DNA from: Embleya scabrispora
GTDB lineage: Bacteria > Actinomycetota > Actinomycetes > Streptomycetales > Streptomycetaceae
Direction: 5' to 3'
DNA: 64,000 nt
NCBI RefSeq assembly: GCF_002024165.1
Contig: NZ_MWQN01000004.1
Location: forward strand, 248,001 to 312,000
Below the pieces are notes generated by a model. It had not been told where the DNA came from. It saw nothing but the letters and a program-made list of their open reading frames with translations, and did no database searches. The stretch's first letter is position 1. Each line of letters begins with the position of its first letter. Shown here in pieces: positions 50,629-60,886 of the stretch. The position numbers and the translations under genes were made by a program.

Positions 50629-50865
50629 ATGCCCACCAGCCGCCACGAGGCGCTACGCGCGGCGATCATCCACGCGCGTGAGGTACTCGCAGAGCACCCG
50701 GACGCCGAGACCTCCGCGGTGTTGGACGCGTTGATCGCGGCCGCGGAGCCGTTCGCGAACTTCTCCCAGGCCGTGGGGCCCCCGCCTCGGCGGGTGGCGG
50801 CGCTGCGTGAGGACGCCGAGCCGGGGACGGTCCTTCCGATCGCTCCCCGGGCGGACGAACCGTAG
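50629..50865 (+). CDS. Small helical hypothetical protein (78 residues)
   Basis: A short acidic protein with a clear ribosome site (GGAGGTGA six bases before ATG). The first half is helical (ALRAAIIHAREVLAEHPDAE, then SAVLDALIAAAEPF), the second half Pro/Ala-rich. I do not recognise it. It has no operon partner; 550 bases without genes follow. Confidence 0.6.
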   Translation: MPTSRHEALRAAIIHAREVLAEHPDAETSAVLDALIAAAEPFANFSQAVGPPPRRVAALREDAEPGTVLPIAPRADEP

Positions 50866-51416
50866 CGGCCCGCCGTCGGCCCCGGTCGAGACCCGTGGTC
50901 GTGCCACTCGTCGGCGGTGGAGCGACCCACCGCGGTCGTCGGTGGCGACGTACGGCGTCCTCCGATCCGAGACGCGGCGAGGCGCGCGCGTGATCGCCCC
51001 GGAGGGCACACCGGGCCCGCCCACGGGGCCCATTCGCCCCCGACCGGCCCGAACACGGACGCCGATCCCGTCGCCTCTCTATCGGCGACGGGGCAGCCGG
51101 CGACACCCGGAACGACGGGCGATCGGTCGGGGCGGGTCGCGTGCGCGGTGGGCGCAGGGCCGATGTGTGGTTCGCGCCGGGTGCGTGGTTACGCGGGTCT
51201 TCGGGGTGGTGCCGCGCGAGAGCGCGCGGATCCGCGTCTCACCTTTGGTAGTCACCAGACTCCCCACGGTTTCCCGCACGTGTTAGCGTTCGCTGATCGT
51301 CGGTCGGCCATGCTCTCCGGCCCATCGGGCGGAGGGCGTTTCGCGTGCGTCGGCCGACGCCATCTCGTGGGCGCGGTGTCGAGGCATGCGAATCCGGTCC
51401 GTCGGGGGGATGCGCG
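50866..51416. other. Gene-free stretch before the HAD-GT20 gene
   Basis: I see no gene, repeat or hairpin that stands out. It may be the promoter and leader of the following gene. Confidence 0.4.
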
Positions 51417-53528
51417 ATGGGGGTCCTGGTCACCGATCTGGACGGCACGCTCCTGGGCGGCACGGACGCCGAACGCCGTCGATTGCACGGCCTTCTGTCT
51501 CGTCATCCGCAGATCACGGTGGTCTTCGCAACCGGTCGCGGTTTGGCCTCGCTGCGCGAAGTGCTCGCCGATCCGCTCGTGCCCGGACCACGGTGGATCA
51601 TTGCCGACGTCGGATCCAGCGTGGCCGACGGCAGGGACCTGAGTACCGTCACGCACGTACAGTCCCGGTTGCGCGAGGGTTGGCCCGGCGCGACCCGGGT
51701 GCGTGACGCACTCTCCGGATTTCCCACCCTGATGTATCAGGAAGGGGTGGCGCAGGACGGACGGTGTTCCTTTCACCTGCGTCCGGGCGACCTGACCGGC
51801 GAACTCGTCGCCGCTGTCGCCGCGTTGGGGTGCTCGTGGGCGTACTCGGCCGATCGGTTCTTCGACGTACTGCCGCCGAGGGCGGGCAAGGGTGCCGCGG
51901 TGCGGGCCCTGGCCCACGCGCAGGGTTGGGCGCTCACGGACGTGCTGGTCGCCGGCGACTCGCTGAACGATCTGTCGATGTTCGGAATCGGCGCACACGG
52001 CGTGGTGGTCGGTGGCGCCGAACCCGCCCTCGATCGGGCGGTGGCCGGGGACGAGAGGGTGTACCGCACCGAGCGGCACGGCGCGGCGGGAATCGCCGCC
52101 GGTTTGCGGAACCTGGGCTGGGTGGAGCCGGAACACGCCTTGGTCGTGGGTTACCACCGGCCGCCACGGGTGTGGACGTCGACCGGTTGGCGCGCTCCGA
52201 CCAGCCCGAACGGAATTCTGCCGACGCTGGGTGCGGTTCTGGGCGCCGAGCGCGGGGACGACCGCGCGGCCTCGGCCCTGTGGGTCGCGGGAGCGGTGGT
52301 CGACGACGAGCTGTCCGATCCGGACATCGGGGACCACGATCTTCGCCCCGCGATGTCGCTGCAACGGTTCGAGGGCGCCGCCTGGTCGGCGTACTTCCAC
52401 CGAGCCTGCAAGGAGACGTTGTGGCCGGCGCTGATGTCGCAGCCGGAGCGCATGCGCTTCGACGGCGCGGCCTGGTCCGCGTACCGCACCGTGAACCGCC
52501 GCTTCGCCGAACACATCGCGGACCGAGCCGCCGAAGGGGCGACCGTCTGGCTGCACGACTACAACCTGTGGCTGGTACCGGGACTGCTCCGTTCCGCGCG
52601 GCCGGATCTGCGCGTGGGACTGTTTCATCACACGCCCTTCCCGCCGGTGCGGGTCTTCGATGCGCTGCCGGTCGCGGCGGAGGTGCGAGCCTCCCTGACG
52701 GCGCTGGACTGGGCCGGGTTCCATACCGAGGGGTTCGCCGCCAACTTCCGGGCCGCCCTGGGCGGGACCGATGTGGCGCCGCGGGTGGGCGTGCATCCGC
52801 TGGGCGTCGACCGTGAGGCCATCGACGCGCTGGTGCGGGCCCGAGGCTCGCATGCGGGCTCCGGCACGGGGAGTCTGGTGCTTTCGGTCGAGCGCCTGGA
52901 CTACGTGAAAGCCCCCGAGCGCAAGGTCGCCGCCGTCGCCGCCCTCCTCGCGGCCGACCCGGCCCTGCACGGCCGCCTTCGGTTCCGACTCGTCTGCCCG
53001 CCACCCGAACCGGGCATCACCGCCTACGACTCGACCCGCGTGGCCCTCGAACACCGCATCGCCGACGTGAACGATCGGTACGGCACCGCGACCTGGCAAC
53101 CGGTGGAGTACCTCCCGCACAACCTCTCCTTCGTCGAGGTTGTCGACGAATACCTCGCCGCGGACGTGTTCTGGGTAACCTCGCTCCAGGACGGGATGAA
53201 CCTCACGGCGAAGGAGTTCGTGGCGGCGCAGTCGGCAGCGGGCGGCTCCGGAGTGCTGGTGCTGTCGCGCCACGCCGGAGCGGCCGTGCAACTCGGCGGC
53301 GGCGCGCTGCTGACGGATCCGTGCTCGCCGATCGACCTCGTGCGAGTCCTGCGGCGGGCGTTGCGGATGCCCCGGCGCGAACGAGGTGCCCGGATGACGC
53401 GGCTGTCCGCCGCCCTCGGGCGCGAGCACCCCCGACACTGGGCGGCCGCGATCATCGCCGCCATCGAGGGCGGCGCCCCCGACCCGGGCCCGCCACCCGT
53501 CGTGACCTCGGCCACGGGCACCGCCTGA
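51417..53528 (+). CDS. HAD phosphatase-GT20 fusion, glucosylglycerol-phosphate synthase/phosphatase type
   Basis: A 703-residue fusion. Residues 1-240 form a HAD phosphatase of the sucrose-phosphatase subgroup: VLVTDLDGTLLGG at the nucleophile, ATGRGLASL, and VAGDSLNDLSMFG. Residues ~290-690 form a GT20 synthase: VWLHDYNLWLVPGLLR, LFHHTPFPP, LSVERLDYVKAP and the acidic LQDGMNLTAKEF. In OtsA-OtsB fusions the order is the reverse; N-terminal HAD plus GT20 matches bifunctional glucosylglycerol synthases (GgpPS). The product is thus probably the compatible solute glucosylglycerol, with trehalose less likely. ATG start follows GGGGGG eight bases before. Confidence 0.82.
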   Translation: MGVLVTDLDGTLLGGTDAERRRLHGLLSRHPQITVVFATGRGLASLREVLADPLVPGPRWIIADVGSSVADGRDLSTVTHVQSRLREGWPGATRVRDALSGFPTLMYQEGVAQDGRCSFHLRPGDLTGELVAAVAALGCSWAYSADRFFDVLPPRAGKGAAVRALAHAQGWALTDVLVAGDSLNDLSMFGIGAHGVVVGGAEPALDRAVAGDERVYRTERHGAAGIAAGLRNLGWVEPEHALVVGYHRPPRVWTSTGWRAPTSPNGILPTLGAVLGAERGDDRAASALWVAGAVVDDELSDPDIGDHDLRPAMSLQRFEGAAWSAYFHRACKETLWPALMSQPERMRFDGAAWSAYRTVNRRFAEHIADRAAEGATVWLHDYNLWLVPGLLRSARPDLRVGLFHHTPFPPVRVFDALPVAAEVRASLTALDWAGFHTEGFAANFRAALGGTDVAPRVGVHPLGVDREAIDALVRARGSHAGSGTGSLVLSVERLDYVKAPERKVAAVAALLAADPALHGRLRFRLVCPPPEPGITAYDSTRVALEHRIADVNDRYGTATWQPVEYLPHNLSFVEVVDEYLAADVFWVTSLQDGMNLTAKEFVAAQSAAGGSGVLVLSRHAGAAVQLGGGALLTDPCSPIDLVRVLRRALRMPRRERGARMTRLSAALGREHPRHWAAAIIAAIEGGAPDPGPPPVVTSATGTA

Positions 53529-54029
53529 CGCGCGCCGGCGCGGCCTGCCGGCCGAGCTTGCCTTGTGGGACGGAAAACGGCCGCGTACCGGCAAGCCGTT
53601 GCGGACGGCCGTACAGGGCACGGAGTGCGCGACGGAGCCGGCCGACTCGTCGCCGGCGTGCCACTGCGCATGTATCGGCGGTCGGCGGACCATGTCACAG
53701 TGCGCCGCACCGGCTCGTCTCGGGGCCACTCACCGGGTTCGAGACGAGCGCCGGGAAGCCACCATCGGCTACGCGTGGTCGGCGTCGGGCACGAGCGGGC
53801 GATCCGCCGTGGTCGCGAGTCCCGGCAATACATGACCTTGAGCGGGGCACACTCACCCCCGGGAAACGCACCACACCGGCCTCGCAGGCAGGCGAGACCC
53901 ACTCGCCGTTTCAGGGTTCGATCCCGACTTTCCGGGGTCGGCGGGGACGGGTTCCCGCCGCGATGCGTCGCGGTTGTGGCTGTTGTCGTTTCGGCACGGA
54001 GGAGTGCCGGTGGCCCGGGGAGTGATCCG
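53529..54029. other. Gene-free stretch between the synthase and the phosphatase gene
   Basis: Open frames cross it but none has natural codon use or a ribosome site. No hairpin or repeat stands out. Confidence 0.4.
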
Positions 54030-55256
54030 GTGAACGAACGAATTGGACTGGCCGAGGTGTTGGCGGCGGCGGAAGGTGCCGCGCCGGTGCGTTCCCTCGA
54101 CGTCGTGGCACGCAACCTGCGCGAGCGTTTCGACGCGCGATATGTGTCCTTCCTGTTCGTCGACATCGTCGGACGACGACTGCTGCGGGTCAACGAGGCC
54201 CCCGACACCGACCACGAGCACCACACCGAACAGGTCCCCGTCGCCGGCAGCACCGTCTACGACGAGGTCCTGCGCACCCAGAAACCGGTCGTGACACCCC
54301 AGGGTGAGCAGGGGCAGCGGGTGCTCACCCCCGTCACCAACCGCGGCGACACCATCGGTGTCCTGGAGCTGTTCCTCACCCACGTCACCGCGGACGTGCT
54401 GGCCCAGGTCGACGAGGCCGCTCACGCGCTGGCGTACATCATCGTCACCGACCGCCGCTTCACCGACCTCTATCACTGGGGCAACCGCACCACCACCGTC
54501 AGCCTGGCCGCGGAGATCCAACGCCAACTCCTGCCCTCCGCCCCCACCTGCGAAGCCCCCGAATTCACCCTCGCGGGCGCGCTGGTCCCCGCCTCCGACA
54601 TCGCCGGCGACACCTACGACTACTCCGTCGACCACGACACCGTGCACCTGTCCGTCACCGACGCCATGGGCCACGACGTCGACGCCTCCCTCATGGCCAC
54701 CCTGCTGGTCAACGCCTCCCGAGGCGCCCGCCGAGCCGGGGCCGATCTCGCCGAACAGGCCCGCCAGACCCACCAGGCCCTCCTCGACCACGGCCGGCAG
54801 ACCTTCGCCACCGGCCAACTCCTGCGCATCGCCCTCGACGGAAGCAGCGCCCAACTCGTCAACGCCGGCCACCCCTGGCCCCTGCGACTGCGCGACGGAA
54901 CGGTCGAAACACTGCGCCTGGCGGTGAACCTGCCCTTCGGCGTCGTCGGGCAGGGCGCGTACCGCGTACAGGAACTCGACCTGCGCCCCGGCGACCGCCT
55001 ACTGCTCCACACCGACGGCATGCAGGAACGCCAAGCGCACACCGTCGACCTGCCCGGCCTCGTCCGCAAGACCGCAGCCGAGCACCCGCGCGAGGTCGTA
55101 AGCACCCTGGTCGCCGCCGTCGCCGACGCCTACGACGGCAAACCGCCCAAAGACGACGCCACGGTCCTGTGCCTGGACTGGCACGGCCCCCAACCCGGCC
55201 CCGGCCGGGAGAGCCGGCACCCGGATTCGTCCCGGTCCTCCTATGGCCGAAGCTGA
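54030..55256 (+). CDS. GAF-SpoIIE serine phosphatase (PPM family)
   Basis: A 408-residue protein. Residues ~10-150 form a GAF-like sensor ([30 protein letters not shown]). Residues ~170-390 form the SpoIIE/RsbU phosphatase: [31 protein letters not shown] (metal Asp), [29 protein letters not shown] and [12 protein letters not shown]. Such proteins dephosphorylate anti-sigma-factor antagonists in partner-switching pathways. In RsbU-type enzymes the first metal motif is usually GGDFYD; here it is AGDTYDY, a conservative change. GTG start with GGGGAG upstream. No antagonist or anti-sigma gene is adjacent. Confidence 0.9.
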   Translation: MNERIGLAEVLAAAEGAAPVRSLDVVARNLRERFDARYVSFLFVDIVGRRLLRVNEAPDTDHEHHTEQVPVAGSTVYDEVLRTQKPVVTPQGEQGQRVLTPVTNRGDTIGVLELFLTHVTADVLAQVDEAAHALAYIIVTDRRFTDLYHWGNRTTTVSLAAEIQRQLLPSAPTCEAPEFTLAGALVPASDIAGDTYDYSVDHDTVHLSVTDAMGHDVDASLMATLLVNASRGARRAGADLAEQARQTHQALLDHGRQTFATGQLLRIALDGSSAQLVNAGHPWPLRLRDGTVETLRLAVNLPFGVVGQGAYRVQELDLRPGDRLLLHTDGMQERQAHTVDLPGLVRKTAAEHPREVVSTLVAAVADAYDGKPPKDDATVLCLDWHGPQPGPGRESRHPDSSRSSYGRS

Positions 55257-55358
55257 CCGTCGACGGTGCCACGCGACCGCCGCCAGTCGGCATGCATCCT
55301 CGAACTGCGGGCAGCAAAGGGTTACTTGCGATCAGATGCGATCGATCTGGGGGATGAG

Positions 55359-56198
55359 ATGAGCACGAATATCAATGTTCGGACCCGTGGTCTCGCGGTG
55401 GCCTCCGTCGCGGGGCTTCTGCTGCTCGCCGGCTGTGGTGACGACGCGAAGGACGACAAGAAGACCGTCCCGGCGGGTGATACGGCCGCGCCGTTGCCCG
55501 GCGCGTCGAGCACCGATACCGGAAAGAACTCGGGCTCGGACGAGGGCGACAACTCCAAGCTGGACGACGCGGCGCTGCGCACGAAGGTCCAGGCGTCCGC
55601 GGGCGCGACCAAGACGGTGCACACCGTGGGCACCGTGCGCGGCCAGAAGGGGGAGACCCGGTTGGACCTGCACGTGGACAACGTCACGAAAAACTACGCG
55701 GGAACGTTGACCGCCTCGGGCCGGGTCGTCGAAGTGATGCGACTGGGGCCGGACATGTACCTCAAGGCCGGCGCCGACTTCTGGACGAAGGACGCGAAGG
55801 TGAACGACCCGAATGTGGTCGCTCTGCTCCAGGACAAGCACGTCAAGCTCAAGGCCGACGACCCCAGGTTCAAGAACATCACCGCGATCGCCGAACTGGG
55901 CGACATCAAATCGGCCGTGAGCGACTGGGGCCCCACCGTCCAGCGCCGACCGGAAGCAGAGGTGAACGGCAAGCGGATGATCGTTTTCGCGGACAACGAT
56001 CCGCAGGACGGCGAGACCCTTCTGTACATTCCGGCGAAGGGTGATCCCGCTCCGGTTCGCCTGGAGAACAAGAACCCCACCGACGGTGGAACGATCGACT
56101 GGAGCGAACACAACAAGCCGGTGACCGTCACCGCGCCCGGTCCGGAAACCACGGTCAACCTGCCCGCCCTGACCGGCGAGACCCCCGCCGCAGGCTGA
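55359..56198 (+). CDS. Putative lipoprotein, LppX/LprG-like
   Basis: A 279-residue lipoprotein. The signal helix (LAVASVAGLLLLAGC) ends in a lipobox Cys near residue 26, followed by an acidic Gly/Ser/Asp linker. The mature domain has alternating strands (TVHTVGTVRGQKGETRLDL, LTASGRVVEVMRLGPDMYL, FWTKDAKV), resembling the half-barrel of LppX/LprG-type carriers common in actinomycetes. It probably sits on the outer face of the membrane and may bind a lipid or act as an envelope sensor. ATG start after GGGGGATG. A 300-base gap without genes follows. Confidence 0.75.
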   Translation: MSTNINVRTRGLAVASVAGLLLLAGCGDDAKDDKKTVPAGDTAAPLPGASSTDTGKNSGSDEGDNSKLDDAALRTKVQASAGATKTVHTVGTVRGQKGETRLDLHVDNVTKNYAGTLTASGRVVEVMRLGPDMYLKAGADFWTKDAKVNDPNVVALLQDKHVKLKADDPRFKNITAIAELGDIKSAVSDWGPTVQRRPEAEVNGKRMIVFADNDPQDGETLLYIPAKGDPAPVRLENKNPTDGGTIDWSEHNKPVTVTAPGPETTVNLPALTGETPAAG

Positions 56199-56498
56199 AC
56201 CGAAGCTGCGGCGCCGGTGGTGCTCGGCGCCCTCGCCGTACGCCGCTCCGGCGTGGCCGCACAGGGTGACGCCACTCGCTCGCCGGCTTCGTGCCGCACC
56301 GTGGAAGAGCACGGTCGGCCGGTCGGCGAGCCGAGGCGCTCGTCCGGTAACCACCGTAGCCGGGCTTCCCCTTCGGCCGGTAGCAACGCGCACGGCGTCG
56401 ACGCCGTCGCCCGCCGGCAATGTGGAGGAGGGGTGTAACCGAACCGGCGGTTCGACACGTCAAGACTCTGCGGGGTCGTCGACGGAGCGGGGAGCGGG
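56199..56498. other. Promoter region of the sigma factor gene
   Basis: No gene or striking structure seen in 300 bases. Confidence 0.35.
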
Positions 56499-57029
56499 AT
56501 GGGTTGGTTCCACAGGGAGCGCACCGGATTCGTCGAATTCGCCGAGGCGAACCAGACCGGGCTGCGCCGCACCGCCTACCTGCTCTGCGGCGACTGGCAT
56601 TCGGCCGAGGACCTCGCGCAGACCGCGCTGGAGAAGGTCTACGTCGCGTGGCCGAAGCTCGAGCGGCAGGAGCACCCGGAGGCGTACGCCAAGCGCATCC
56701 TGATCAACACGTTCCTGGACGGGCGCCGCCTCAAGAGCAGCGGTGAGATGACGGGCATAGATGCCGACGCGCTGGCCCGCACCCCCGCCCCTGCCCATGG
56801 CGATCCCGAACTGCGGCTCACCCTCGTCGACGCCCTGCACACCCTCGAACCACGCGACCGCGCCCTGCTGGTGCTGCGGTACTGGGAGGACCTGAGCGTC
56901 GAGGAGACCGCACGGCGGCTGGGCATGGGCGGGTCCGCGGTGAAGACCGGCGCGATGCGCGCACTCGCCAGGCTGCGCGAGCGCGTGCCGGAGCTGACTC
57001 GCAAGGCCGCGGCGGAGGGACGGCCGTGA
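56499..57029 (+). CDS. SigE-family (ECF) RNA polymerase sigma factor
   Basis: A 176-residue sigma factor with region 2 (LRRTAYLLCGDWHSAEDLAQ, TALEKVYVAWPKL) and region 4 (ALHTLEPRDRALLVLRYWED, SVEETARRLGMGGSAVKTGA), no extra domains. The GFVEFAEANQTGLRR opening is the hallmark of the actinobacterial SigE-family subgroup. GGGGAGCGGG precedes the ATG. The stop overlaps the GTG of the next gene (GTGA), whose product has a single membrane helix and is likely a partner, as is common for this subgroup. Confidence 0.94.
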   Translation: MGWFHRERTGFVEFAEANQTGLRRTAYLLCGDWHSAEDLAQTALEKVYVAWPKLERQEHPEAYAKRILINTFLDGRRLKSSGEMTGIDADALARTPAPAHGDPELRLTLVDALHTLEPRDRALLVLRYWEDLSVEETARRLGMGGSAVKTGAMRALARLRERVPELTRKAAAEGRP

Positions 57030-57961
57030 GGGAACGGCGCACGGCGAGATGGCGGGTGGCGGACACAACGACACACATGAGGGGAACCGACGTCGTGGAA
57101 GCGCAGGCAGTGGAGACCGAAGACCTGTTTCGCAACGAACTGCGCGCCCAATTGGACGAGTTGGTGATCCCGCCGGGCGCGGGGCTGGCCGCCCGGGCAG
57201 CCGAGGGCGGCCGCCGCCGGGCCCGGCGGCGCGCGTTGGGGCAGGCCGTCGGCGCGACCCTGGCGGTGGGAGTGATCGCGGCGGGCATACTGGGCGCGGC
57301 ACAACTGGGGCCGAGTCCGGCTGCCACGGCGGGCCCCGCGGCGGATCCGTCGCCGTCCTCGATCGACGGCGAACTCGGCGGCCTGAACCCTGAACTGCCG
57401 ACGCAGCCGGTGGCGCCCAATCCCCTCGCCGAGCGGCTCGGTCCGATCATCAAGACCCTGCTGCCGGGGGGCACGAAGGACGTCACGACCAACACCGCCA
57501 TCGACGGCGGCCTCTACGCGAAGGTCACCTGGGACACCGGCCAGGGCGTGGTCGAAGTGACGTTCAACATGGTGGGCAAGCGGTTCTTCGGGTGCACCAT
57601 GACCGACGGCAAACCGAAGCCCAAGGAGAACAACTTCGGCGGGTGCCGCAACGCACCCGACGGAACGCTGCTCGGCACCTTCGAGAAGCCCTTCCCGGAC
57701 AAGGGCATCGCCTGGAAAGCCGTCAACTACGTCATCGGCGAGACCATGGTCGAACTGTCCTACGGAAACGGCGAACTGTCGGACAACGGCAAGCCCACCC
57801 GCAGCACCTTGCCGCTGACCGACGAGCAGGCCCTGTCCATTCTGAAGAACCCGGCCTGGGCACCGATCCTGGCCGCCTACGTGCCGCCGCCCGCCGCGCT
57901 ACCCTCCCCGGGCCCGACGCGGTTTCCGACCACCCCGCTCAGCCCGGCAGGGCGGCCCTGA
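57026..57961 (+). CDS. Membrane-anchored partner of the SigE-type sigma factor
   Basis: A 311-residue protein. About 65 cytosolic residues, ending in an Arg-rich stretch (GGRRRARRRALG), are followed by one helix (TLAVGVIAAGILGAAQL), a Pro/Ser linker and an extracytoplasmic domain of about 200 residues with two Cys (FFGCTMTDG, NFGGCRNAP). The N-terminal part lacks a clear zinc anti-sigma motif (HxxxCxxC). GTG start overlaps the sigma stop and has GGAGGG six bases before; ATG at 57077 is an alternative. Position suggests an anti-sigma or sensor role. Confidence 0.78.
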   Translation: MRERRTARWRVADTTTHMRGTDVVEAQAVETEDLFRNELRAQLDELVIPPGAGLAARAAEGGRRRARRRALGQAVGATLAVGVIAAGILGAAQLGPSPAATAGPAADPSPSSIDGELGGLNPELPTQPVAPNPLAERLGPIIKTLLPGGTKDVTTNTAIDGGLYAKVTWDTGQGVVEVTFNMVGKRFFGCTMTDGKPKPKENNFGGCRNAPDGTLLGTFEKPFPDKGIAWKAVNYVIGETMVELSYGNGELSDNGKPTRSTLPLTDEQALSILKNPAWAPILAAYVPPPAALPSPGPTRFPTTPLSPAGRP

Positions 57962-58217
57962 CCGACCCGCCCACACCGAGGGTGCCCCCGCCGGTCCCGG
58001 CCGGGGCGCCCCGCGATCTGCCGCAGGCGCCCGCCCCGGTTGCCGCCGGTTTTCGCCGAGCAACACGCCCGTCTCGCCCGAAACCCCGGGCTTCGGAACC
58101 CCGAACGCCGGCAACGGCCCACGAAGAACGGCACTGGAGAGCCGGGAGCGGCGGCGACAAGCCGAACGCCCGGTTCGGGAAGGGGCCGGCTCCACTCCGG
58201 CGTCCTGTCCCAGGCAC

Positions 58218-58799
58218 CTACGGCGGCGGGCGGTCCCCCACGATGCGGTCGGCCGGCACCTCGTGGATGATTCCGAGGCCGTCCTCCTCGTCCATCTCCT
58301 CGCCCATCTCGACGAACCCGAAGCCCCGGATGGTCGCGAGCGACGCGACGTTGTCGGGAGAGATGGTGACCCTGACGACGTTCACCCCGGGCTCCTCGGC
58401 GGCGCGCAGGAGAAGCGAGCGCAGCATCGCCCTGGCGTAGCCTCGGCGGCGTGCCTCCGGCACCACGGTGTAGCCGATCTCGACCACGCCGTCCGCGTCC
58501 GGCGGACCGTGGTAGCCGGCGTAGCCGACCACCGCGCCGTCCGGCTCGGAGACCGCGGCCCGAACCACCCACGGCGCGCTCGCCGGGTCGGCCGTCACCT
58601 GGTCGAAGCGGCGGCGCCACAGACGACGCGCTTGTTCGGACACGAAGAACTCGGGCAGGTCCAGGCCGGTCCGCGCACGGGCCCCGGCCAGATCGCCGGC
58701 CACCAGGCAGGTCAGCGGTCGGCCCGTCAACGGGACCCAGCGCACCTGCCGCACGGAAGCGGCGGATCCGGGCCGAGCGGCATCATCGGGGTTGGTCAT
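58218..58799 (-). CDS. GNAT-family N-acetyltransferase
   Basis: A 193-residue protein of the RimJ-like GNAT group. Motif D/A reads EIGYTVVPEARRRGYARAML, with the acetyl-CoA pyrophosphate loop (RRRGYA) and LLRAAEEPGVNVVRVTISPDNVAS, then IRGFGFVEMGE. The N-terminal part (LPEFFVSEQARRLWRRR) matches members that modify small molecules or protein N-termini. Substrate unknown. The start is set at an ATG twelve codons inside the longest frame, without a strong ribosome site. It is convergent with the preceding sigma-operon, about 256 bases away. Confidence 0.87.
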   Translation of the reverse strand: MTNPDDAARPGSAASVRQVRWVPLTGRPLTCLVAGDLAGARARTGLDLPEFFVSEQARRLWRRRFDQVTADPASAPWVVRAAVSEPDGAVVGYAGYHGPPDADGVVEIGYTVVPEARRRGYARAMLRSLLLRAAEEPGVNVVRVTISPDNVASLATIRGFGFVEMGEEMDEEDGLGIIHEVPADRIVGDRPPP

Positions 58800-59150
58800 C
58801 AACGGATCATCGGCGACAACCGCCCGCCGGTCCAACGCATTTCACCGGGCCCCGCACGAGCGAGGACACCGCCCATCGACCCGGGCGGCGTCTTCGGCCT
58901 GCGGGACATGGAGTCCACGCCGATGCCCGAACCGCTGAGCCGGGCGGTTCTTCGATTCGCCGGCGTGGCGATCTCCCATCGGCGGCCGTCGTCCGACCCA
59001 TCCGTGCCCGACCTCCGCCCACCGCCACCTCCGGGCTATAGCGGTCGGACAGCCCTGTGTTCCACCGACGTGGATCGAACTCGGCGCTTCCGCCCGGTGG
59101 TTGGGTCTCGGATACACTGCCGGCGGTTCATCCGGGGGAAGGGGGCAGGC
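58800..59150. other. Intergenic region before the first kinase
   Basis: No gene. TACACT at 59113-59118 is a possible -10 element about 35 bases before the kinase start, but I see no matching -35. Confidence 0.3.
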
Positions 59151-60812
59151 GTGTCCGGACCGGGCATCGAGCCGTTGCACGACGATGATCCGACGTGGCT
59201 CGGGCCCTATCGGCTACTCGGCCGGATCGCTTCGGGCGGGATGGGCCGGATCTATCTCGGTCGCGGCGCCGATGGTGATCTCGCCGCGCTCAAAACGCTG
59301 CTCACCGACGGTGAGGTGGGCGCGGTGAATCGGCGTCGGTTCGCCCGTGAGGTCAAGGTCGCCCAGCAGGTGCGCGCGGAGCACACGGCGCGCGTCCTGG
59401 CCGCCGACCCGGACGCCGAGCGCCCGTGGATGGCCACCGAGTACGTCCCTGCCCCGTCGCTCGCCGAACTGGTGCGGCATGCCGGGACGTTGACGGGTTC
59501 GGCGGTGCGCTGGGTGGCCCGCGGCACCGTGGAGGCGCTGGTCGGCCTGCACCGCCAGGGCATCGTGCATCGGGACGTCAAGCCGCAGAACCTGCTGCTG
59601 CCCGCCGAGGGGCCGTGCCTGATCGACTTCGGGATCTCGCACGCCCAGGACCTGACCCGGACGTCGCTCTCGCTCGGGACCGTCGCGTTCACCTCCCCCG
59701 AACAGGCCCGCGGCGAGGAGTCCACCGCCGCGTCCGACGTCTACTCGCTGGGGGCCACGCTCTTCCACCTCGCGGTGGGCCGTGCGCCCTATCCCGTGGG
59801 CGAGGACATGATGCGGCTGCTCGCCCGGGTGGCCGAGGCGGATGTGGATCTCACCGGTCTGCCGGCCGAGTTGGCGCCGGTGATCGCACCGTGCCTGGCG
59901 CTGGAGCCGGGTGATCGACCCACCTCGGCGGAGGTGCTGTCGAGGGTGGCGGTAGACCTCGCGGAGGCACCCACGGCAGAGCGGATCGTTGGTTGGTTGC
60001 CGCCGGAATGGTCCGCGTTGGTGGCGGAATACGCCCGGCACGGAAGGGACTTGGCTGCGTGGTCGTGGGACGGGGACGGGGACGGGGACGGGTACGGGGA
60101 CGCCACCCACGCCGATACCGGCAGTGCCGCCGTCACCACAGACGCCGCCGTCACCACCAACTCCGCCACCACCCCTACCGCTACCGACCCGCCGGAGCCT
60201 CCGCCCGGAAGGCGGGCCCGGGTTCTCGTTCGAACGCCCCGGCTGCTCATGGTGTCCATCCTCGTCGCCATCGTCGGCTTCTTCGGGATCGGGTACTGGC
60301 AGAACGAGCAGGCCAAGAAGCTCAGTGCCACCGATCGTGCCTTCCAGGCACTGGCCCCGGGCGATTGTCTGGGTTCGACGCCGGTCGCCGGCGAGTGGAC
60401 GAAGCGTGCTCCGAGCGTGGTCGACTGCGGTCTGCCGAACGCCTACGCACGGGTCACCTCCGTTCCCGGCGTGAACGGCGGATCCTGCCCGAGCCGCCCC
60501 GAAACCCTCGCCTGGTTGCGCACGTTTCCCCGGTCGGCCACCTTCGTGTTGTGCGCGGAACGCCTGTACCGGGTCGGTCAGTGCACCGTGGGCAAACGCG
60601 AAGGGCAAGACATCACCGATGTGCAGGTGCACGAGGTCTGGGATTGCCGGACGACACAACTTCCGCCCGGCTACACCGAGTTGCTCAGAATCACCGAATA
60701 TCCGGCAACCGGGCGACAGTGCGGCAGAGGCGACCGGGATACGGCGGATTCCGGCGCCTACGTCCGCTATGTGGTCCGGACCGGTGAGGACGCGTGTCTG
60801 GTTCGGTTGTGA
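59151..60812 (+). CDS. Ser/Thr protein kinase with one membrane helix and extracellular domain
   Basis: A 553-residue kinase. The kinase domain (residues ~22-280) has the Gly loop IASGGMGRIYLG, Lys in DLAALKTLL, catalytic GIVHRDVKPQNLLL, metal site LIDFGISHA and SPEQARGEESTAASDVYSLG. A linker with a perfect (DG)n run and Thr/Ala-rich stretch follows, then a helix (LLMVSILVAIVGFFGIGYW) and a 170-residue extracellular part with eight Cys (CLGSTPV, VVDCGLPN, SCPSRPE, FVLCAERLY, GQCTVG, VWDCRTT, RQCGRG, DACLVRL), unlike PASTA. GTG start after GAAGGGGG. It is a paralogue of the next gene. Confidence 0.93.
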   Translation: MSGPGIEPLHDDDPTWLGPYRLLGRIASGGMGRIYLGRGADGDLAALKTLLTDGEVGAVNRRRFAREVKVAQQVRAEHTARVLAADPDAERPWMATEYVPAPSLAELVRHAGTLTGSAVRWVARGTVEALVGLHRQGIVHRDVKPQNLLLPAEGPCLIDFGISHAQDLTRTSLSLGTVAFTSPEQARGEESTAASDVYSLGATLFHLAVGRAPYPVGEDMMRLLARVAEADVDLTGLPAELAPVIAPCLALEPGDRPTSAEVLSRVAVDLAEAPTAERIVGWLPPEWSALVAEYARHGRDLAAWSWDGDGDGDGYGDATHADTGSAAVTTDAAVTTNSATTPTATDPPEPPPGRRARVLVRTPRLLMVSILVAIVGFFGIGYWQNEQAKKLSATDRAFQALAPGDCLGSTPVAGEWTKRAPSVVDCGLPNAYARVTSVPGVNGGSCPSRPETLAWLRTFPRSATFVLCAERLYRVGQCTVGKREGQDITDVQVHEVWDCRTTQLPPGYTELLRITEYPATGRQCGRGDRDTADSGAYVRYVVRTGEDACLVRL

Positions 60813-60886
60813 GCGACTGCCGCCGACCGGCGACCCCACTCGCCGACCGATATCCCCCAGGGCACGGCCTCGACGAACGGCCTCCG

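Noticed and set aside
60070-60105. GACGGG repeats as a possible CRISPR or VNTR element
   Set aside because: They lie in frame inside the kinase gene and encode a DG-rich linker; no spacer structure exists.
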